Assembly: GCA_964462535.1 (NCBI GenBank)
Contig: CAYWXV010000077.1
Span: 1 to 10,953, forward strand
Source: CAYWXV01 sp964462535
GTDB lineage: Bacteria > Bacteroidota > Ignavibacteria > OLB7
DNA length: 10,953 bases
Direction of reading: 5' to 3'
Below are positions 7,187 through 10,953 of the stretch, in pieces; the first letter of the stretch is position 1; every line of letters begins with the position of its first letter. Below the pieces are notes generated by a model, which saw only the letters and a program-made list of their open reading frames with translations, was not told the DNA's origin and did no database searches. A program made the position numbers and the translations under genes.

Positions 7187-8485
7187 ATGCACATCGCAAT
7201 CATAGGAAACGGTGTCGCCGGCGTAACCGCCGCCCGGCATATCCGGAAGCAGTCTCAGCACACGGTCACGATCATCTCGGACGAGACTGACCACTTCTTC
7301 TCCCGTACCGCTCTCATGTATGTCTACATGGGGCAAATGACATACGAGCAGACCAAGCCCTACGAGGACTGGTTCTGGGAACGGAACCGAATCAACCTGG
7401 TGCGTGATCGTGTGGAGGAGATTGATACCGCAAGGAACACGCTCCGACTTCGCACCGGCAGCTCGATTGAATACGATGTTTTGTTGATTGCCACGGGTTC
7501 CCGTCCCGTGAAGATTGGATGGCCGGGACAAACCCTTGGCGGTGTACAGGGATTCTACAGCTACCAGGACCTTGAACTTCTGGAGGAGAATACCCGCGAT
7601 GCACGGCGGGCGGTCATCGTTGGTTGTGGCTTGATTGGCATGGAGATGGCCGAAATGCTCCATAGTCGGGGTATCGCGGTTACGATGCTGGTGCGCGAGG
7701 AAGTGCCGTGGGGAAATGTTCTCTCAATTCAGGAGGGATCTTTAATACGGCGGCATCTCGAGGAGTATGGAATCGAACTTCGAGTATCGACGCTCTTGAA
7801 AGAGATTCAAGACGATGGTACCGGACGTGCTCGCCGTGTAGTCACAACGGACGGTGACGAGCTTCCAGCCGATTTCGTTGCCCTGACGGTGGGGGTCAGA
7901 CCAAACATCGGTGTGGTCAGGGACTCCGGGATAGAAGTCAACAGGGGGATTCTGGTGGATGATCATCTTCGGACGAACATTCCGAATATCTACGCCGCCG
8001 GCGATTGCGCCGAGTTCAGGAATGATAGGCCAGATCATCCTCCCGTTGAGCAGCTCTGGTACACTGCCCGAATGCATGGAGAATCTGTGGCGCGGACAAT
8101 CTGTGGAGATCCGACTCCATACGACCGCGGAATCTGGTTTAACTCTGCGAAGTTCTTCGATATTGAATTCCAGACATACGGATTCGTACCACCGGTCCTG
8201 CGCGATCACGAGGAGACCTTCTATTGGGAATCGGACGATAGCCGACGTGCCTTCCGCGTCGTCTGGAATCGTCAGGACCGCGCCGTCCTCGGTTTCAATC
8301 TCTTCGGCATACGCTATCGACATCGCGTTTGCGAGGACTGGATTCGGAGAAGGGTGCCTGTCGATCAGGTGATGAGGGAACTACCGAAGGCAAATTTCGA
8401 TCCGGAGTTTTCTGCTCGACCGGAAGGGGAGATTCAAACGTCGTTCATCGAGAGAACGACCAGCACTATTTCGGAAAGCCACTAG
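7187..8485 (+). CDS. NAD(P)/FAD-dependent oxidoreductase (Pyr_redox_2 family)
   Basis: A 432-aa two-Rossmann flavoprotein that should take electrons from NAD(P)H through FAD to a separate acceptor. FAD-binding GNGVAG is at 7-12, ATGSRP at 102-107, NAD(P)-binding GCGLIG at 146-151 and the second FAD motif YAAGDCAE at 269-276. There is no CxxC or CxxxxC active-site pair near the FAD fold, so it is not a glutathione- or thioredoxin-reductase type; the layout resembles rubredoxin or ferredoxin reductases and the N-terminal part of NirB. The segment SRTALMYVYMGQM (39-51) followed by KPYEDWFWERNRI (57-69) is distinctive. The C-terminal 120 residues are a reductase-C-like domain of uncertain partner. 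The next gene, 72 bp on in the same direction, is a membrane ferredoxin and the obvious partner. No Shine-Dalgarno. Exact substrate unknown. Confidence 0.93.
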   Translation: MHIAIIGNGVAGVTAARHIRKQSQHTVTIISDETDHFFSRTALMYVYMGQMTYEQTKPYEDWFWERNRINLVRDRVEEIDTARNTLRLRTGSSIEYDVLLIATGSRPVKIGWPGQTLGGVQGFYSYQDLELLEENTRDARRAVIVGCGLIGMEMAEMLHSRGIAVTMLVREEVPWGNVLSIQEGSLIRRHLEEYGIELRVSTLLKEIQDDGTGRARRVVTTDGDELPADFVALTVGVRPNIGVVRDSGIEVNRGILVDDHLRTNIPNIYAAGDCAEFRNDRPDHPPVEQLWYTARMHGESVARTICGDPTPYDRGIWFNSAKFFDIEFQTYGFVPPVLRDHEETFYWESDDSRRAFRVVWNRQDRAVLGFNLFGIRYRHRVCEDWIRRRVPVDQVMRELPKANFDPEFSARPEGEIQTSFIERTTSTISESH

Positions 8486-8557
8486 GGCACAAAGTCACAG
8501 AGATTGTAGTGCCGCTTCGTGACGTTGTGGCGACATTTCTACCGATACACGCACATC

Positions 8558-9844
8558 ATGCGAACTCACGACATAAGCTTTCAGCTGACGGGAAATATTC
8601 CACAAACCAGTGGCGTTGCTAGGGCCGGATATATACTGGTCGGCATTGGCGTTGTCGCCTTGCTTGCCGCGGTTCTGGGAGCAGGACCTTCCGCCCCTCT
8701 CATTCTGTTCGTGACGTCTCTCGGCTTCCTTTCGGTTGGTGGGGTATTGGCGACGGTGCCTGGGTATCTGAAAAAGCCGGCCGGAATACAGAACAATGGA
8801 ATAATGACCTCGGGCGTAACCTCGCGAGGTATAATTGCCTGGGTGCTTGGTGTAGTTCTCACGGGATTCTATGTCCTGCTGTATTGGTTTCCAGAGACGC
8901 TTGTGAATCTGACCGCCGTCACGGAGCCGCTGAGCCAGCTTCTCCGAGGAAAGCCGTCCGACCAGTGGTTTCTGTACGGAACGATGTACACGCTGGCCGT
9001 ACTCGTAATGGGTGGACGAATGCTGGTGAAGTACCGCCACAGCAGATATCAGATCTATCGAACGATCTCCGTAATGTTTTTCCAGTTGGTTCTCGCGTTT
9101 CTGGTGCCGGCGATGCTCCAGCTCTTTCAGCAACCCGAATTCTATTTCAGTTATTTCTGGCCACTGAAACCGGACTATTTCTTCCCGGGGGGAATCGACT
9201 ATATCGAAAAGAGCGGTGGCCTGGGTGTCTTCATGATTCGCTGGGCGATTGTGATGAGCTTCGTTGCAACTCCTATTCTCACCTATTTCTTCGGGAAGCG
9301 GTGGTATTGCTCGTGGGTTTGCGGGTGCGGGGGTCTGGCGGAAACGGCCGGCGATCCATGGCGACAACTCTCCAGCAAAAGCCTCACCGCGTGGATCATC
9401 GAGCGATGGATGATTCACTCCGTCCTCCTGTTCGTCACGATAACGACAGCTCTTCTCTGGATCAATTCTGCCACCGAGGGGGGCGTGCTTGGAGGGTTGT
9501 CAGGGACGTTCGCATCCTGGTACGGCTTCGCCATCGGGTCTGTCTTCTCTGGTGTTATTGGTGTGGGATTTTACCCGATAATGGGGCCGCGTGTGTGGTG
9601 TCGATTCGGTTGTCCTATGGCGGCAATACTTGGAATAGGTCAGAAGTATTTCTCCCGGTTCCGCATAACGACCAACGGGGGGCAGTGCATTTCGTGCGGG
9701 AATTGCTCTACCTACTGCGAAATGGGGATCGACGTCCGCTCGTACGCGCAACGTGGGGAGGACATCAAACGAGCCTCGTGCGTCGGGTGTGGCGTCTGTT
9801 CGGCTGTGTGCCCGAGGGGGGTGTTGAATCTCGAGGTCAAGTAA
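8558..9844 (+). CDS. NapH/NosR/CcoG-like membrane 4Fe-4S protein
   Basis: A polytopic inner-membrane iron-sulfur protein of 428 aa from this ATG. An in-frame GTG at 8519 would add 13 residues; neither start has a Shine-Dalgarno, and the ATG is preferred. Numbering from the GTG, about eight hydrophobic helices lie near 35-55, 59-80, 104-124, 152-170, 183-203, 235-257, 299-315 and 335-355. Fer4_5-type Cys motifs sit at membrane edges: YCSWVCGC (C264, C268, C270) and WCRFGCP (C361, C365), as in NapH, NosR and CcoG. The C-terminus has two ferredoxin clusters: C390, C393, C396, C400 (followed by Glu, not Pro) and C421, C424, C427, C431-Pro. It probably passes electrons between a quinone or soluble carrier and the flavoprotein encoded just upstream. 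No CcoG C-terminal Ig-like domain and no NosR FMN domain are present. Physiological role unknown. Confidence 0.92.
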   Translation: MRTHDISFQLTGNIPQTSGVARAGYILVGIGVVALLAAVLGAGPSAPLILFVTSLGFLSVGGVLATVPGYLKKPAGIQNNGIMTSGVTSRGIIAWVLGVVLTGFYVLLYWFPETLVNLTAVTEPLSQLLRGKPSDQWFLYGTMYTLAVLVMGGRMLVKYRHSRYQIYRTISVMFFQLVLAFLVPAMLQLFQQPEFYFSYFWPLKPDYFFPGGIDYIEKSGGLGVFMIRWAIVMSFVATPILTYFFGKRWYCSWVCGCGGLAETAGDPWRQLSSKSLTAWIIERWMIHSVLLFVTITTALLWINSATEGGVLGGLSGTFASWYGFAIGSVFSGVIGVGFYPIMGPRVWCRFGCPMAAILGIGQKYFSRFRITTNGGQCISCGNCSTYCEMGIDVRSYAQRGEDIKRASCVGCGVCSAVCPRGVLNLEVK

Positions 9845-9860
9845 TGGGGGAAGTAAACCA

Positions 9861-9899
9861 CGGAGGGAACGGTGTCGAGGAAATTCTCCGTTTCCTCCG
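9861..9899 (+). terminator. Putative terminator or alternative hairpins between convergent genes
   Basis: Arms CGGAGGGAACGG (9861-9872) and CCGTTTCCTCCG (9888-9899) form a 12-bp stem with one G-U pair when read on the plus strand and a 15-nt loop. A second hairpin, GAGGAAA (9877-9883) with TTTCCTC (9891-9897), shares the right arm, so the two exclude each other. It lies 17 bp after the iron-sulfur gene and before the convergent lipoprotein stop, where a terminator is expected, but the U-tract is weak. Confidence 0.4.
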
Positions 9900-9914
9900 A
9901 GGTCAATATTCTCC

Positions 9915-10622
9915 TTATTTCAGCACATACCGGATCAATGTATGCTCACCGCCGTTCTGCCAGTCTCCATTCTGATCCTCCTGTCCCTGCGTCGAGACCT
10001 TTACGAGGTATCCGATGGATGGTGCGTAGTTGATATAACTATTCGATTCGATTATCCCAGCGGGCAGTCCGGCGAGTGTCACGCCTAACTTCGTGTTGAT
10101 GTTGATCCTGACGGTCGGCGTCGCTACACCATCGATTGATAGACTCGCCTCGCCATCACGCGTCGTGAGAATATCCGTTCGGACGATGGTGATGATTCCC
10201 AGGAAGTCGACGGTATCGACTGAGGTGAAGGGTTGGGGCGTACCCGACGCGACCGGAAACGTCGACCAGACAAACGTCCCAAGCGTATCCGGCCCCGACG
10301 TCAACGAGATATCGTTGTTCGTTTCATACGCATAGTATGTCGTGTCCTCACCGCTGCGCGCTCGTTCTGTCACCATAATCACATTCGACTTCCCCCCATA
10401 CGTCAGCCCTGCTGCGACGACGTTATGGACAATCGTGTCGCGTGTTCCCGGAACCATCATGCCCAGACTGTCCGTTTCGAATACATCGAACGTGAATGAA
10501 CTGCCGACGTTCGCCTTGATAAACGTGAACGTCGTGCCGGGGCTCGACGGATCGGAGCTGCACGCGCTCGCCACGATTGTGAGGAGGAGGGATGCTGTGA
10601 GAAGACGTACGTGTCTGTTCAT
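9915..10622 (-). CDS. Hypothetical lipoprotein
   Basis: A 235-aa protein I cannot assign to a family. From the chosen ATG the N-terminus is MNRHVRLLTASLLLTIVASAC, a signal peptide with a lipobox-like ASAC and a lipid-attached Cys at 21, followed by the flexible SSDPSSPG linker. The mature part is rich in Thr, Val, Ser and Gly with alternating hydrophobics, suggesting a beta-sheet fold exposed in the periplasm or on the surface; no internal repeats or catalytic motif are visible. The open frame continues to a TTG at 10640, but the ATG at 10622 gives the better signal peptide. It is convergent with the redox pair, with a 70-bp gap, so it is not in their operon. Upstream DNA is the hairpin-repeat region. 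Confidence 0.85.
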   Translation of the reverse strand: MNRHVRLLTASLLLTIVASACSSDPSSPGTTFTFIKANVGSSFTFDVFETDSLGMMVPGTRDTIVHNVVAAGLTYGGKSNVIMVTERARSGEDTTYYAYETNNDISLTSGPDTLGTFVWSTFPVASGTPQPFTSVDTVDFLGIITIVRTDILTTRDGEASLSIDGVATPTVRININTKLGVTLAGLPAGIIESNSYINYAPSIGYLVKVSTQGQEDQNGDWQNGGEHTLIRYVLK

Positions 10623-10672
10623 ACGAGTGTAGTATTGCAATTGGTCTTTGACGCGATGGGGCTCTCTCGCAG

Positions 10673-10721
10673 GCTCTCACCCCCCAGCCCCCTCTCTCAA
10701 TTCTGAGAGAGGGGGAGCCGG
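10673..10721 (+). repeat. Dispersed hairpin repeat, copy 2
   Basis: The element starts GGCTCTCACCCCCCAG and ends GGGGGAGCCGG. Its core is a perfect 12-bp stem, CCCCCTCTCTCA (10688-10699) with TGAGAGAGGGGG (10704-10715), and a 4-nt ATTC loop. It is nearly identical to copy 3 and is the reverse complement of copy 1. Confidence 0.9.
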
Positions 10722-10835
10722 ATGCGACGTAGGTGGAACAAACTGGAGCACTGGTGGACCGGCGTTCCAACGTCCGCCCGAGCGGACATCTAACATCCGC
10801 GCCAGCATTTTTCTAACGCGAAGCATCTAACGTCT

Positions 10836-10884
10836 GGCTCTCACCCCCCAGCCCCCTCTCTCAATTCTGAGAGAGGGGGAGCGG
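10836..10884 (+). repeat. Dispersed hairpin repeat, copy 3
   Basis: It shares the stem arms, ATTC loop and GGCTCTCACCCCCCAG start with copy 2; the 12-bp arms are at 10852-10863 and 10868-10879. The difference is at the right end, AGCGG instead of AGCCGG. Copies 2 and 3 are direct repeats 163 bp apart. Confidence 0.9.
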
Positions 10885-10953
10885 ACGTGGGCTTGATCGG
10901 TCATGGTTGCTCGAGGCCCTCTCCTCCCCCCTCCGGCTCTCACTCCCCGACGC

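Larger units (their letters stand above)
10623..10953. other. Repeat-rich intergenic region at the window's right end
   Basis: No gene is supported in these 331 bp. Two hairpin repeats (10673-10721, 10836-10884) are separated by a stretch with a repeated CATCTAAC word (10788 and 10825 areas, followed by ATC and GTC). Another GGCTCTCAC start near 10935 suggests a third, partial or diverged copy running to the edge. The lipoprotein promoter should lie in the first 60 bp, but no clear one is seen. Confidence 0.6.

Noticed and set aside
6910..7203. Minus-strand open frame of 97 codons
   Set aside because: Its C-terminal half is translated from the hairpin and 12-mer repeats, and it overlaps the oxidoreductase start.
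8495..9418. Minus-strand open frame of 307 codons
   Set aside because: It is antisense to the membrane iron-sulfur gene and highly charged, with no recognisable motif.
8884..9975. Plus-strand open frame of 363 codons
   Set aside because: It is in a shifted frame over the membrane iron-sulfur gene and has an Arg-rich composition with no domain sense.
10673..10884. Hairpin repeats as simple rho-independent terminators
   Set aside because: No U-tract follows the stems on either strand, and the copies lie upstream of the lipoprotein gene, so a dispersed repeat fits better.

Overview
The window looks like a metagenome-assembled chromosome piece from a moderately high-GC member of the Bacteroidota/Chlorobiota/Ignavibacteriota group. 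A Kapaibacteria-type lineage is my best guess, but this is inference without a search. Supporting points are the gene order ffh-rpsP-rimM-trmD-rplS, an S16 with a long Ala/Glu tail, mostly absent Shine-Dalgarno sites, a secreted LVIVD beta-propeller, a lipoprotein, and intergenic DNA full of degenerate heptanucleotide repeats. A run of exactly 100 N (6677-6776) marks a scaffold gap, and it lies inside one of those repeat arrays.

Left part (1-2640): a heptamer repeat array (1-77) forms the 3' end of a minus-strand NatA-type ABC-2 transporter ATPase. A divergent plus-strand gene encodes an exported LVIVD-repeat protein. About 370 bp without a convincing gene follow, ending in a strong rho-independent terminator (2555-2592).

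Centre (2638-6611, minus strand): a housekeeping operon read as ffh (SRP GTPase), rpsP (S16), rimM (16S maturation), trmD (tRNA m1G37 methyltransferase), rplS (L19). A plausible sigma70-like promoter lies upstream of ffh and the terminator lies just past rplS. It serves protein targeting, ribosome assembly and tRNA modification.

Right part (6612-10953): repeat-rich DNA around the gap, then a plus-strand pair. One gene encodes a pyridine-nucleotide/FAD oxidoreductase without a redox-active Cys pair. The other encodes a NapH/NosR/CcoG-like polytopic membrane protein with two [4Fe-4S] ferredoxin clusters and extra membrane-proximal Cys motifs. Together they look like an uncharacterised NAD(P)H-to-membrane electron-transfer module. 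No nos, nap or cytochrome oxidase gene is in the window. A convergent gene encodes an unrecognised lipoprotein. The last 330 bp hold two near-identical copies of a hairpin-forming repeat whose inverted copy lies at 6942-6993, so the redox/lipoprotein block is bracketed by inverted copies. No tRNA, rRNA, CRISPR array, IS element or origin was seen.
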